From assembly GCA_024235835.1 (NCBI GenBank), contig JACKLQ010000001.1, positions 558,001 through 622,000 of the forward strand: a stretch of 64,000 nucleotides of DNA, in the 5' to 3' direction. Shown in pieces: positions 41,801-51,834 of the stretch; within the stretch, counting starts at the first letter, position 1, and each line of letters opens with the position of its first letter. The notes below the pieces were generated by a model. That model was not told the origin of the DNA. It was given only the letters and a program-made list of their open reading frames with translations, and ran no database searches. This stretch comes from Thiobacillus sp. (GTDB lineage Bacteria > Pseudomonadota > Gammaproteobacteria > Burkholderiales > Thiobacillaceae). The position numbers were made by a program, and so were the translations under genes.

Positions 41801-42475
41801 CAGGGCGGTGGTGCCGCCGGGGGTACTGATGCTGCCGTTGTTCTCCACGCGCCGGCCGATGAAGGCCACGTAGCCGCCGGGAGCAGCCGTGATCGTGCCG
41901 TCGTTGACCACCTTGACCGTGGCTTGCCCTTGAAAGCGGTAGTTGCCTCCAAGAAAGTCGGCATCGGTAAGATCCAGGGTGGAAGCCACCAGGCCGCCCA
42001 CATTGACCTGGGCGCCCGGGGCGAAATAGACGCCACTGGGGTTCACCAGGAAAACCTGGCCGTTGGCGTCGAGGCGACCATAGATGGCGCTGGCCTCGCT
42101 GCCCAGCACCCGGTTGAGGGCCACGCTGCCGGTACCGGGCTGCTGGAAACTGACGATCTCTCCGGCGCCGATGCCGAAACTCCGCCAGTTGAGGATGGCC
42201 TTGTCGGTGGATTGGGTGACGGTGAGGGCCTGGCCACTTTGGTCCACCCGGGCCTGGCCGGCCACCACCTGGGCCCCCGTGGGCAGGGCCAGCACGGGAG
42301 CGGAGTAGCTTGCCAAGGCGGCCATCACGGCAACGGCGAAGGGGGAGAGGACCAGTCGTATCGGGTCCCGATGCGACCGAGGGGAAACGCCCTTGCAGGC
42401 TTCGCCCGCGTCCTCTGCCACCGCGATCCACATTTTCCGGCCCTGGTTCCAGATCAGACGGTCAACGTGGTTCAT
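38837..42475 (-). CDS. Two-partner secretion exoprotein (TpsA) with filamentous-haemagglutinin N domain and GLUG repeats
   Basis: Secreted adhesin-like protein of 1212 aa. An extended signal peptide (MNHVDRLIWNQGRKMWIAVAE, cleaved near VLALP) precedes the TPS haemagglutinin domain (ILNWRSFGIGAGEIVSFQQ, FLVNPSGVYFAPGAQV). A beta-helix with about eight GLUG-type repeats follows (VGGLVGYN..., ISDAYATG) around residues 560-780. The C terminus (about 1000-1150) holds two near-identical blocks with ADNG...NVRYN(V/I)TLNR. It would cross the outer membrane through the TpsB protein encoded just upstream. Likely roles are surface attachment or aggregation. No toxin domain is seen at the C terminus, so it is not an obvious CdiA-type effector. 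Confidence 0.9.
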   Translation of the reverse strand: MNHVDRLIWNQGRKMWIAVAEDAGEACKGVSPRSHRDPIRLVLSPFAVAVMAALASYSAPVLALPTGAQVVAGQARVDQSGQALTVTQSTDKAILNWRSFGIGAGEIVSFQQPGTGSVALNRVLGSEASAIYGRLDANGQVFLVNPSGVYFAPGAQVNVGGLVASTLDLTDADFLGGNYRFQGQATVKVVNDGTITAAPGGYVAFIGRRVENNGSISTPGGTTALGAGSRVDLTLAGNSLLSFNVNAGQLNALARNGGVIQADGGRVILTAQAKDALLNTVVNNTGIIRAQTVAERDGIIELLGGDEGVTRVSGTLDASAPHGGDGGFIETSGAHLRVKNGTVITTRAAGGRDGTWLIDPDGFTIAASGGDLSGATLSASLGNGNVTIESVNGSGTGGDILVNDTVSWSANTLTLDATNDILINAEMFGSGTASLALEYGQGAVAAGNMATYHVNAPVNLPAGNNFSTRLGSDGVTLGYTVITGLGAEGSTTATDLQGINGGLGGRYVLGADIDATATSGWNAGEGFAPIGSSATKFTGTLDGLGHVITGLSIARASTDNVGLFGYVNGGNIRNLGLAGGSVDGNDNVGALAGYINNGSVSNVHASVNVSGNLVVGGMVGEHGGGSISDAFATGSVIGKNEVGGLVGINSGGGAIRDAYATGDVTGTGLDVGGLVGYLADASTISHAYATGTVSGNGKFVGGLVGYSNAGSAISDAYATGAVVGGNDYVGGLVGYNADSSISDAYATGSVTGNDYYVGGLVGTNDGGQISTSYATGLVDGANTLVGGLVGQNRNSVNNDGTITNSYWDKNTTGKFIGVGIGTSTGATGLFSDEMKQQAKFGGFDFTNDWFVYEGRTTPLLRSYLTPVNLMPKFNGNTQTLNRIGDYVTNLAGADTSHIFRSSSNLTLSSTTTAGREVAQLVGEFWSDQRGYLITVKSRTITGTGSAANNLTIKNPLTWTSGTLTLNAKGAIQLNGNVQGAIITATAKGGAITQATGKTLKLTGASTFKADNGLSGASNVRYNVTLNRAGNNFSTVSATGKSINVRDDTGALNLKTVDAKGTLVVKATKGAIGSVTGASVKATGATTLTADNGVGGAGNVRYNITLNRTGNKLATVTAKGKSVNLRDDNALTAKLDAKGTGTLRAGGALVVSGTVTGNLTTTTTGTNSPTTFGATTVGSNLTITSTGAVKKQSASTVVSVGGTTTINGSLGSL
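40090..40810 (-). repeat. GLUG repeat array within the tpsA gene
   Basis: About eight direct repeats of roughly 75-85 bp, each encoding a segment like G-x-VGGLVG-Y...ISDAYATG-x-V. Copies near 40250-40560 are the most alike (GGCGTAGGCGTCGCTGATGG recurs on the plus strand). The array forms rungs of the predicted beta-helix and is a site where unequal recombination could change protein length. Confidence 0.8.
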
Positions 42476-42617
42476 GAAACGCCCCTTCCAGACAACTCAT
42501 CCTGCCTCGACGGCGCGGCCGTCGGGCCCCGGCCATGGGCCGGATGTAAAAAAAATCGACACCGCTTCAAAAGCCGGAAGCGGTCTGCTCAAGCTCCGAC
42601 GCCGTGGACCGGAACGC

Positions 42618-44306
42618 TCAAAAAGCGTAATCCAGGCGGGCCCAGAGCAGGTTCCTGGGGCTTGTGCCGATGGATGGCGGCGAATCTCCGATTCGACGCA
42701 TGACATCCAGGCGGGCGCTCAGTCCCTCTGTCATTTGATATGCAAGTTCGATGCCAACGCCACCAAGCCCCAGGTGGTTAGGGGTCGCGGAACCGGGAAA
42801 CCGGGCGTGGTTCTGCCAGACCACCCCGTACTGCCCCACCAGGGCGGCCTCCAGCCTGTCGGGGCCCGCCACCGGCAGGCTCCTGGCCAGGCGCAGAGAA
42901 AGCAACGCCCCCGCATCGCCACCGCCGTCCCCCGGCCGGTAGCTCATCACCCCGTCGGGACCGCCCAGGTAGAACTTCTCGCCGGGCGCCAGGTTGCGCG
43001 AGGCGACCTGCCCGCTGAGGCCAGCTTCCAGGCGGAAGTCAGCGGGCAGCAGATGGTGGCGGCGCACCTGGAACTGGCCCACCCAGAAACCGCCCGCCGC
43101 GCCGGGCCCCGAGGCGTCCGCCAGACGGGCGTCGTTGCTGTCCAGCCCCAGCCTGCCCCGGCCCAGGCTCAGGCTTCCCAGGGTCATGCCGCCGGACGCA
43201 TGGGCGAAGGCGCCGTTCACGGACAGGCGCGCCAGGTTCACGTGGGATCGGTCATCCAGCCCGACGACCGTATTGGTCTGGGTGTAGGCCTTGCGCATCA
43301 GGTCCAGGCGCACGTTCATGACGCGCCCGGGGTGAAGCAGCACCGGGTAACCGAGACCGACGCCCCATTGGGTGGCCCAGCCCTCCTGGCCCAGGCCGGC
43401 GAAGGCTCCGCCAAGCCGGTAATCCGTGCGGGACCCGTACAGGCTCGCCCGCAACCCGCCCCGGATGTCCGGCGAAAGCAGGTTCAGGCCACCCGCCCGC
43501 AGCAGCCCCCTCTCCGTGGCCAGGGCGTTGACGGCGAGCTGGCCGCCGTGGCCAAAGGGGTTGTCCAGGCTGGCCTGGGCCAGGCCCCTCGCCCGGCCGG
43601 TGTAGTCGTTGCCGTGATTGTCCAGGGCCAGGTCGGCACGGAGGCGCGAGGTGTCTGCAAGCGTCACATCAAGGCTCGTGGTGGCGGGCTCGGCGCCCGG
43701 CACCAGGGTGCCCGCCACCCGCACGCCCGGGGTCTGGTCCAGCAGGAGCAGGCCCCGCTCCAGGGCGGATTGTTCAACAGGCGAGCCGGGCACCAGGCCC
43801 AGGGTGCGTGCCGCCTGCTCAGGCTTGAGCCGCGAAACGCCGGAGATGGCGATGCGGTCATAGCGGGGCTCCACCACCGCGATGCGCACCACCCCGTCCC
43901 GAATGGTCTGAGGCGGCAGATAGGCATAGGCGAGGAGATAGCCCCGCTCGCGGTAGTGGTCCGTGATGCGACGGGTGGCCTCATGCAGGTCCCCCAGGGT
44001 CACGGTGCGGCCCTGGTAAGACCGCAGGAGGGGCACGAGTTCCGCCTCGTCGATCAGGACATTGCCTTCCACCTGGATGCGGGTGAGCTTGAGACTGACG
44101 CTGGCCTGGGGGCCCGGGGGTGCATCCTGGGGCAGATCCAGCACTTGGCCGGGTATGGCTGGCAAGGGCCTGGGAGGAATGGCCTGTTGCTGGATGGTTC
44201 CGGGCGCAGGCGGCGCGGCCCATCCAACACGAATACAAGACAAGCCGAGTAGCAAGCCAATAATGGCCGGCCAACCTGTATGAGCAAGCTCTTTCAAGGA
44301 GGTCAT
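42618..44306 (-). CDS. TpsB outer-membrane transporter (ShlB/FhaC/HecB family)
   Basis: About 562 aa. A signal peptide (ending RVGWA, near residue 32) precedes a proline-rich linker and a first POTRA domain (LKLTRIQVEGNVLIDEAELV, YRERGYLLAYAYLPPQ). A second POTRA follows (YDRIAISGVSRLKPEQAA). The 16-strand barrel then starts at LRADLALDNHGNDYTG, and the C-terminal strand is RNLLWARLDYAF, ending in Phe. It exports the TpsA protein encoded 142 nt downstream. Start ATG 44306 is preferred over the GTG seven codons upstream. The gap 42476-42617 shows no terminator, so the pair is likely one operon. Confidence 0.92.
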   Translation of the reverse strand: MTSLKELAHTGWPAIIGLLLGLSCIRVGWAAPPAPGTIQQQAIPPRPLPAIPGQVLDLPQDAPPGPQASVSLKLTRIQVEGNVLIDEAELVPLLRSYQGRTVTLGDLHEATRRITDHYRERGYLLAYAYLPPQTIRDGVVRIAVVEPRYDRIAISGVSRLKPEQAARTLGLVPGSPVEQSALERGLLLLDQTPGVRVAGTLVPGAEPATTSLDVTLADTSRLRADLALDNHGNDYTGRARGLAQASLDNPFGHGGQLAVNALATERGLLRAGGLNLLSPDIRGGLRASLYGSRTDYRLGGAFAGLGQEGWATQWGVGLGYPVLLHPGRVMNVRLDLMRKAYTQTNTVVGLDDRSHVNLARLSVNGAFAHASGGMTLGSLSLGRGRLGLDSNDARLADASGPGAAGGFWVGQFQVRRHHLLPADFRLEAGLSGQVASRNLAPGEKFYLGGPDGVMSYRPGDGGGDAGALLSLRLARSLPVAGPDRLEAALVGQYGVVWQNHARFPGSATPNHLGLGGVGIELAYQMTEGLSARLDVMRRIGDSPPSIGTSPRNLLWARLDYAF

Positions 44307-44450
44307 TGCTTGAAACCCCACAACCAAGAACCCATTGATTTGATGCAGTTGCCACGCTTCCTGGGGTTATTGGCGGGGGTGAGGGTCGTCATCGAGACGG
44401 CTGCATTTCTAGGCGAGCATTCAAGCGTGAACCTGTGAAAGTTCGCTGCT

Positions 44451-45650
44451 CTACTCCTGTGCAGCTTCCGCCACGGCCTTGGGTATCCGTTCGATGAGGC
44501 GGTGGTCGAAGGGCTTGGGGATGATGTAGTCGCGGCCGAATTCCAGCTTGTCCAGCTTGTAGGCTTCAAGCACTTCCGCCGGGACGGGTTCCCGGGCCAG
44601 GCCGGCCAGGGCCTTGGCAGCGGCGATCATCATGGGCTGGGTGATGGCCTTGGCGCGGGCGTCGAAGGTGCCCTTGAAGATGTAGGGGAAGCCCAGGACG
44701 TTGTTGACCTGGTTGGGGTAGTCGGAGCGGCCGGTGGCCATGAGGGCGTCGTCCCGGCAGGCGTGGACCTCTCCGGGGGTGATTTCCGGGTCCGGATTGG
44801 CCATGGCAAAGAGGATGGGCCTGGGGGCCATGCTTTTCACCATGTCCTGGCTCACCAGGTTGGGACCGGAGACGCCGATGAAGACGTCGGCGCCTGCCAT
44901 GGCGTCGGCCAGGGTGCGCATGTCGGTGGTCTTGGCGAATTCCTGTTTGTGGGCGTTGAGGTCGGCGCGGCCGCTGTGGATGACGCCCTTGCTGTCCACC
45001 AGGGTCATGTTCTCCTTCCTGCCGCCCATGGCGATGAGCAGGCGCATGCAGGCCAGGCCGGCGGCGCCGGCGCCCAGGCAGGTGAGCCTGATGTCGGAAA
45101 GCTGCTTGCCCTGGACTTCCAGGGCGTTGATGAGGCCGGCGCACATGACCACGGCGGTGCCGTGCTGGTCGTCGTGGAACACGGGGATGTCCAGCCTTGC
45201 CTTCAGGGCTTCCTCGATCTCGAAGCAGTGGGGGGCGGCGATGTCTTCCAGGTTGATGCCGCCGAAGGTGGGGGAGATGTTCACCACGGTTTCGATGAAG
45301 CTTTCCACGCTGGGGGCCTGCACCTCGATGTCGAACACGTCGATGCCGGCGAAGCGCTTGAACAGGATGCCCTTGCCTTCCATGACCGGCTTGCTGGCCA
45401 GGGGGCCCAGGTTGCCCAGGCCCAGGATGGCGGTGCCGTCGGTGATGACCGCCACCAGGTTGCCCTTGGCGGTGTACCTGTAGGCGTTCTCCGGGTTCTC
45501 GGCGATGGCCCGTACGGGCTCGGCCACGCCGGGGGTGTAGGCCAGGGAGAGCTCGGCCTGGGTGGCGCAGGGCTTGGAGGATTCCACGGAGATTTTTCCG
45601 GGACGGGGGAACTCGTGGTAGTCGAGGGCGCGTTGCTTCAGGTCGCTCAT
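44451..45650 (-). CDS. Malic enzyme, short form (oxaloacetate-decarboxylating malate dehydrogenase)
   Basis: About 399 aa. N-terminal malic domain: SLAYTPGVAEPVRAI, GTAILGLGNLGPLAS and FDIEVQAPSVESF. The NAD(P)-binding domain has CLGAGAAGLACMRLL, and VFHDDQHGTAVV is the metal-site region. It converts malate to pyruvate and CO2. The phosphotransacetylase-like C-terminal domain of the roughly 760-residue MaeB proteins common in proteobacteria is absent; the protein ends after the catalytic core. Start ATG 45650 has an AGAGGAAG ribosome-binding site. It is divergent from acnA. Confidence 0.9.
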   Translation of the reverse strand: MSDLKQRALDYHEFPRPGKISVESSKPCATQAELSLAYTPGVAEPVRAIAENPENAYRYTAKGNLVAVITDGTAILGLGNLGPLASKPVMEGKGILFKRFAGIDVFDIEVQAPSVESFIETVVNISPTFGGINLEDIAAPHCFEIEEALKARLDIPVFHDDQHGTAVVMCAGLINALEVQGKQLSDIRLTCLGAGAAGLACMRLLIAMGGRKENMTLVDSKGVIHSGRADLNAHKQEFAKTTDMRTLADAMAGADVFIGVSGPNLVSQDMVKSMAPRPILFAMANPDPEITPGEVHACRDDALMATGRSDYPNQVNNVLGFPYIFKGTFDARAKAITQPMMIAAAKALAGLAREPVPAEVLEAYKLDKLEFGRDYIIPKPFDHRLIERIPKAVAEAAQE

Positions 45651-45876
45651 GTCTTCCTCTGGATGGCGGTTTGTCAGGTGGCAGCGCCCTTTATAGGCCA
45701 TCGCGAGGGCGCCCGTGGCCGGAGTTTATATTGCTGCAATGCAAAAAAACAGACAGGTTCTCGAGGCAGATTGCCGCATCGGCCCCGATTCCTCGCAATG
45801 ACGCCTACAACCTAACCATGCGCCGCCCCGGCTGCTTGGTTAAAATTTAATGTCTTTCATCAACAGCCCCACCGCC

Positions 45877-48519
<2,643 letters not shown>

Positions 48520-48531
48520 TTCGCATCAGGC

Positions 48532-48555
48532 AAGGGGGCTTCGGCCCCCTTTTTT
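48532..48555 (+). terminator. Intrinsic terminator of acnA
   Basis: AAGGGGGC-TTCG-GCCCCCTT followed by a T run: an 8-bp stem with a stable UUCG tetraloop, 12 nt past the acnA stop codon. Confidence 0.93.
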
Positions 48556-48582
48556 CATTACCCATACAGACAGGAGACAACA

Positions 48583-49353
48583 ATGATGCGCACCCTGAAA
48601 TCGGCCCTTATCCTGCTGGTTCTTAGCTTCCCTGCCCAAGCCCAGCAGGCCGCGCCCCAGCCGGCACCGGGCTATGTGCCCAGCAACCCCCCGGTCCTGG
48701 TGACGAGCGCCAACCCCGCCAGCAATCCCTACCTGCAGTACACCCCGCCCCCCACCTTCCCCTTCAACCCCCTGAGCATCCTGCAGCCCCAGGCCGCCCC
48801 TGGGGCACCCGCCAAGCCCTATACCATGCGACGTGTGGTTACCCAGCAGGAAAAGATACAGATGATGCAGATGGCCATGCCCATGATGACCAACCTCATG
48901 GGCATGCAGATGGCCGACTCCATGAACTACTTCGCCCGCAAGTACAAGGCGAAGAAGGGCCTCACCTTCGAGGACGTGCGGGACTCCCTGTTCCTGCGGG
49001 CCAACGTTAACAACGTGAAGAAGGTGGGCGAGAACCTGATGTGGATGGACTTCAAGGCGGTGCTGGACGACAAGGACGCCCCCCGCATCGAGGTCTATTC
49101 CTTCTGCGACATCTCCGTGGGCCGCGACCTGCTCAAGATCAGCCCGGAATTCGTGGTCTTCCTGCCCTGCCGCATCGTCGTCATGGAAGACGCCAACAAG
49201 GACATCTGGGTCATGATGCTGGACTGGAGCCTGGACTGGGTGAAGGGCTTCGAGCGCCAGCTGGGCCTGACGCCGGAGCTGGTCAAGGGCGCCATCGACC
49301 TGAACGCCCGCATGGACGACATGATGCAGGCCGCCGCCAACGGCGATCTGTAA
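48583..49353 (+). CDS. Exported DUF302-like protein of unknown function
   Basis: Protein of 256 aa. A signal peptide is cleaved after PAQA (residue about 20), followed by a Pro/Gln/Ala-rich low-complexity stretch up to residue 75 and a Met-rich segment (KIQMMQMAMPMMTNLMGMQM). The C-terminal domain has VYSFCDISVGRDLLKISPEF and FLPCRIVVMEDANKDIWVMML, which resembles the DUF302 core with its PCRI strand. Its location is periplasmic. A good ribosome-binding site (AGGAGA) supports the start. The Met and Cys content hints at metal or thiol chemistry, but nothing proves it. Confidence 0.7.
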   Translation: MMRTLKSALILLVLSFPAQAQQAAPQPAPGYVPSNPPVLVTSANPASNPYLQYTPPPTFPFNPLSILQPQAAPGAPAKPYTMRRVVTQQEKIQMMQMAMPMMTNLMGMQMADSMNYFARKYKAKKGLTFEDVRDSLFLRANVNNVKKVGENLMWMDFKAVLDDKDAPRIEVYSFCDISVGRDLLKISPEFVVFLPCRIVVMEDANKDIWVMMLDWSLDWVKGFERQLGLTPELVKGAIDLNARMDDMMQAAANGDL

Positions 49354-49433
49354 CAAGGGGCAAGGGGCAAGGGGCAAGTCTAGGTTTTCCTTGTGACTTG
49401 CAGGCGCGAAGCGCCGACCTTGCTCCTTGCTCC
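49354..49433. repeat. Intergenic heptamer/palindrome element (copy B)
   Basis: Immediately after the preceding stop codon the 7-bp unit CAAGGGG occurs three times (49354-49378). The inverted right part ends CCTTGCTCCTTGCTCCTCAC (49419-49438). The 26-bp core at 49398-49423 contains CAGGCGCGAAGCGCCGACC, with a GGCGC/GCGCC palindrome. The last bases run into the 3' end of udg. Confidence 0.8.
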
Positions 49434-50165
49434 TCACAAAGCGCGCAGCGTCCGCTGGGCCAGCAACAAATCTTCCCAAACCTTGGCCTTGTCGGCCGGA
49501 TTGCGCAGCAGGTAGGCGGGGTGATAGGTCACCACCAGGGGCACGCCCCGGTATTCGTGCACCTTGCCCCGCAGGCGGCCGATGGGGGTGTCGGTGAGCA
49601 GCAGGCTCTGGGCGGCGAAGCGTCCCAGGGCCAGGATGATCTTCGGCCGGATCAGGTCGATCTGGCGCTCAAGATAGGGCACGCAGGCGGCCACTTCATC
49701 CGGCCTGGGGTCCCGGTTGCCCGGGGGCCGGGACTTGAGCACGTTGGCGATGTAGACGTTGCGGCCCCGGGCCTGGCCGATGGCCGCAAGCATGGCGTCC
49801 AGCAGCTTGCCCGCCTGGCCCACGAAGGGCTGGCCCAGGCGATCCTCCTCCGCGCCCGGGGCCTCCCCCACCACCAGCCAGTCGGCATTGCGGTCCCCCA
49901 CCCCCAGGACGCCCTGGGTGCGGGTCTTGTGCAGGTCGCATCGGGTGCAGGCGGCTACGGCGGCCGCCAGGGTATCCCAATCTTCCAGGTCGACAGTGGG
50001 AAGTGGGGACCGGGAAACGGGGCATGGGGCATCCGCAGAGGACGGTTCGGGAGCTTGGTGCTCGTCCGGCTGCCCAGTGCCCACCGCGGGCTGTCGGCCA
50101 TCCTTGAGACGCCATGCCGGCCACAGGCCCAGTTCCCGCAGGCGGTCTTCCCGTCCCAGGCTCAC
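49434..50165 (-). CDS. Family 4 (Fe-S) uracil-DNA glycosylase
   Basis: Protein of 243 aa that removes uracil from DNA. Core motifs: GEAPGAEEDRLGQPFVGQAGKLLD, ANVLKSRPPGNRDP, IILALGRFAAQSLL and VVTYHPAYLLRNP. The Fe-S cysteines are in ACTRCDLHKTR and in the AACVPYL segment. The first 60 residues form a variable Pro/Ser-rich linker encoded partly by heptamer-period sequence (about 49996-50032), unlike the compact thermophile enzymes. It follows rimI by 10 nt. Confidence 0.93.
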   Translation of the reverse strand: MSLGREDRLRELGLWPAWRLKDGRQPAVGTGQPDEHQAPEPSSADAPCPVSRSPLPTVDLEDWDTLAAAVAACTRCDLHKTRTQGVLGVGDRNADWLVVGEAPGAEEDRLGQPFVGQAGKLLDAMLAAIGQARGRNVYIANVLKSRPPGNRDPRPDEVAACVPYLERQIDLIRPKIILALGRFAAQSLLLTDTPIGRLRGKVHEYRGVPLVVTYHPAYLLRNPADKAKVWEDLLLAQRTLRAL

Positions 50166-50175
50166 GATGTAGTCC

Positions 50176-50640
50176 TCACAGCACCCGCCTCATCACCAGG
50201 GCGTCCTCGCGGCCATTGTCCGTGGGGTAGTAGTTCCTGCGCTGGCCGATGAACTCGAAGCCCAGGCTGGCGTAGAGGCGTTTGGCGGCTTCGTTGGAAA
50301 CCCGCACCTCCAGGTAGAGGCTATGGCTGTTGTGGTCCTGGGCCACCTGGAAAAGATGGGCCATGAGTTGCCGGCCGTACCCCTGGCGCTGCCAGTGGGG
50401 GGCGATGCAGCAGTTGAGGATGTGGCCCTCGTCCACCACGGACATCATCAGCCAGTAGCCAGCCAGGCGTCCCTCGATCTCTCCTACCCAGCAGGAATAG
50501 CCCGCGCCGAGGCAATCGCGGAAGTTGCCCATGGTCCAGGGATAGGGGTAGACGGCCCGCTCGATGCGCAGGAGTTCGTCCAGGTCCTCCTCCCGCATGG
50601 GGCGGAACTGCATGGCCAGGGGCTTCAATACGGCGCTCAT
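50176..50640 (-). CDS. rimI: Ribosomal-protein-alanine N-acetyltransferase
   Basis: About 154 aa, GNAT fold. It opens FRPMREEDLDELLRIERAVYPYPWTMGNF. The acetyl-CoA loop is APHWQRQGYGRQLMAHLF, and the end is LEVRVSNEAAKRLYASLGF with RRNYYPTDNGREDALVM, the typical RimI signature. It acetylates the N terminus of ribosomal protein S18. ATG 50640 is chosen because the longer frame runs into tsaB, whose stop lies 8 nt away. Confidence 0.93.
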   Translation of the reverse strand: MSAVLKPLAMQFRPMREEDLDELLRIERAVYPYPWTMGNFRDCLGAGYSCWVGEIEGRLAGYWLMMSVVDEGHILNCCIAPHWQRQGYGRQLMAHLFQVAQDHNSHSLYLEVRVSNEAAKRLYASLGFEFIGQRRNYYPTDNGREDALVMRRVL

Positions 50641-50647
50641 GCCCGTC

Positions 50648-51328
50648 TCAACGTTCGCATATCTTGAGGGCCACCTTGTCGCGGATGTACAGCGGTTCGG
50701 CAGCCTCCGGGGGCAAGCCTTCGCCGCGGGCGAAACGGGGAGCGGCCAGCCTTGCGACGGAGCGGGCATGGGGGATTGCATCGCCTTCCAGGGCTTGCAG
50801 GTGCCTCTCTGCCCTTTCCTTCAGTGCGGGATAGGCCTGAAATCCCGGGCCACCGCCCGTGACCCCGGCCTCTGAGGGCATGGCGACGGCATCAGGAGGG
50901 CACACCACCGGGCCCATGAGGCAGCTCCACTCATCATCTCGACGCTGGTAGAGCCCGGCGTAGACCTCGTTCATGCGGGCGTCCAGGCAGGCCAGCACGC
51001 GATCCGCGCCCCGGGCCGCCCAGATCTCCTCGGCCAGGGCCTCCAGGGTCGATACGCCCAACACCGGAACGCCTGCCCCCAGGGCGAGCCCCTGGGCCAC
51101 GCCGCAGGCGATGCGCAGGCCGGTGAAGGAGCCCGGGCCCATGCCGTAGGCCAGGCCGTCCAGCTGGCGCAAGCTCAGGCCAGCTTCAGAAAGCAGGTCC
51201 ATGACCATGGGCACCAGCAGGTCCGAATGGCGTTGCCCTGCCCTTTCTTCGCGCACGGCCACCTCGCCATCCAGCCAAAGGGCGGCGGTGCACCATTCGG
51301 TGGCGGTGTCGAAAGCGATGAGGCGCAT
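50648..51328 (-). CDS. tsaB: tRNA threonylcarbamoyladenosine biosynthesis protein TsaB
   Basis: Protein of 226 aa of the ASKHA fold. It opens LIAFDTATEWCTAALWLDG, with HSDLLVPMVMDLL and the YGMGPGSFTGLRIACGVAQGLA motif that defines TsaB. It partners TsaD and TsaE in making t6A37 of ANN-reading tRNAs. It is first in the tsaB-rimI-udg series on the minus strand. A short TGAAGGG heptamer pair (51334-51347) lies just upstream of its start. Confidence 0.93.
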   Translation of the reverse strand: MRLIAFDTATEWCTAALWLDGEVAVREERAGQRHSDLLVPMVMDLLSEAGLSLRQLDGLAYGMGPGSFTGLRIACGVAQGLALGAGVPVLGVSTLEALAEEIWAARGADRVLACLDARMNEVYAGLYQRRDDEWSCLMGPVVCPPDAVAMPSEAGVTGGGPGFQAYPALKERAERHLQALEGDAIPHARSVARLAAPRFARGEGLPPEAAEPLYIRDKVALKICER

Positions 51329-51387
51329 GGGGATGAAGGGTGAAGGGTAGAACGGCGGAATTTTAACGGAGGGGCTACGGGGTTTGC

Positions 51388-51834
51388 CTATTGGTCCGGG
51401 ATGACGATCTCCATCAGAACACGCTTCCAGGGATCCCGGGAGATCTGCAGGTGGAGGATGCGTCCCTCCACCCCCACGCCACGATCCATGATCCGTGCCA
51501 GGTCCGCGTTGTCCAGCCGAGGGGCATAGCCGATCTGCACCCCGTGCCAGAACACGCGCACGGCGCGGGGGTCATGGGGGTTGTCGGGTTCCCGGCTGAG
51601 CACCAGGACATCCCCCTGCCGCATCAAGGGGAACAAGGCCGCGCCGGCGTAATGCTGGAACCCGGCCACGGGGGAGGTCTGGAGAATTTGGGCCACCTTG
51701 TCGAAGGCGATGGCTCGGTCGATGGGCATGAAGATCAGGGCTATCGAACAGGCCATGGCAAGGCAGCCGCTCGAGACGCTGGCCTCACCCTGCCCGCCCG
51801 GGTGGACTGGCAACAATGTCGGGGCCCCCTTCAT
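51388..51834 (-). CDS. HIRAN-domain protein with N-terminal hydrophobic segment
   Basis: Protein of 148 aa. A hydrophobic stretch ACSIALIFMPI (residues about 28-40, ending DRAIA) looks like a signal peptide or anchor, so it may be exported. The rest is a HIRAN domain: VAGFQHYAGAALFPLMRQGDVLVLSREPDNPHDPRAVRVF and GVQIGYAPRLDNADLARIMD. HIRAN domains bind DNA ends in eukaryotic remodelers, and bacterial stand-alone versions have no defined job. ATG 51834 overlaps the helicase stop (ATGA). ATG 51756 is an alternative that would leave only a short signal. Confidence 0.78.
   Translation of the reverse strand: MKGAPTLLPVHPGGQGEASVSSGCLAMACSIALIFMPIDRAIAFDKVAQILQTSPVAGFQHYAGAALFPLMRQGDVLVLSREPDNPHDPRAVRVFWHGVQIGYAPRLDNADLARIMDRGVGVEGRILHLQISRDPWKRVLMEIVIPDQ

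Noticed and set aside
38837..44306. Contact-dependent inhibition (CdiBA-type) system
   Set aside because: TpsA lacks a VENN-type boundary and C-terminal toxin, and no small immunity gene follows.
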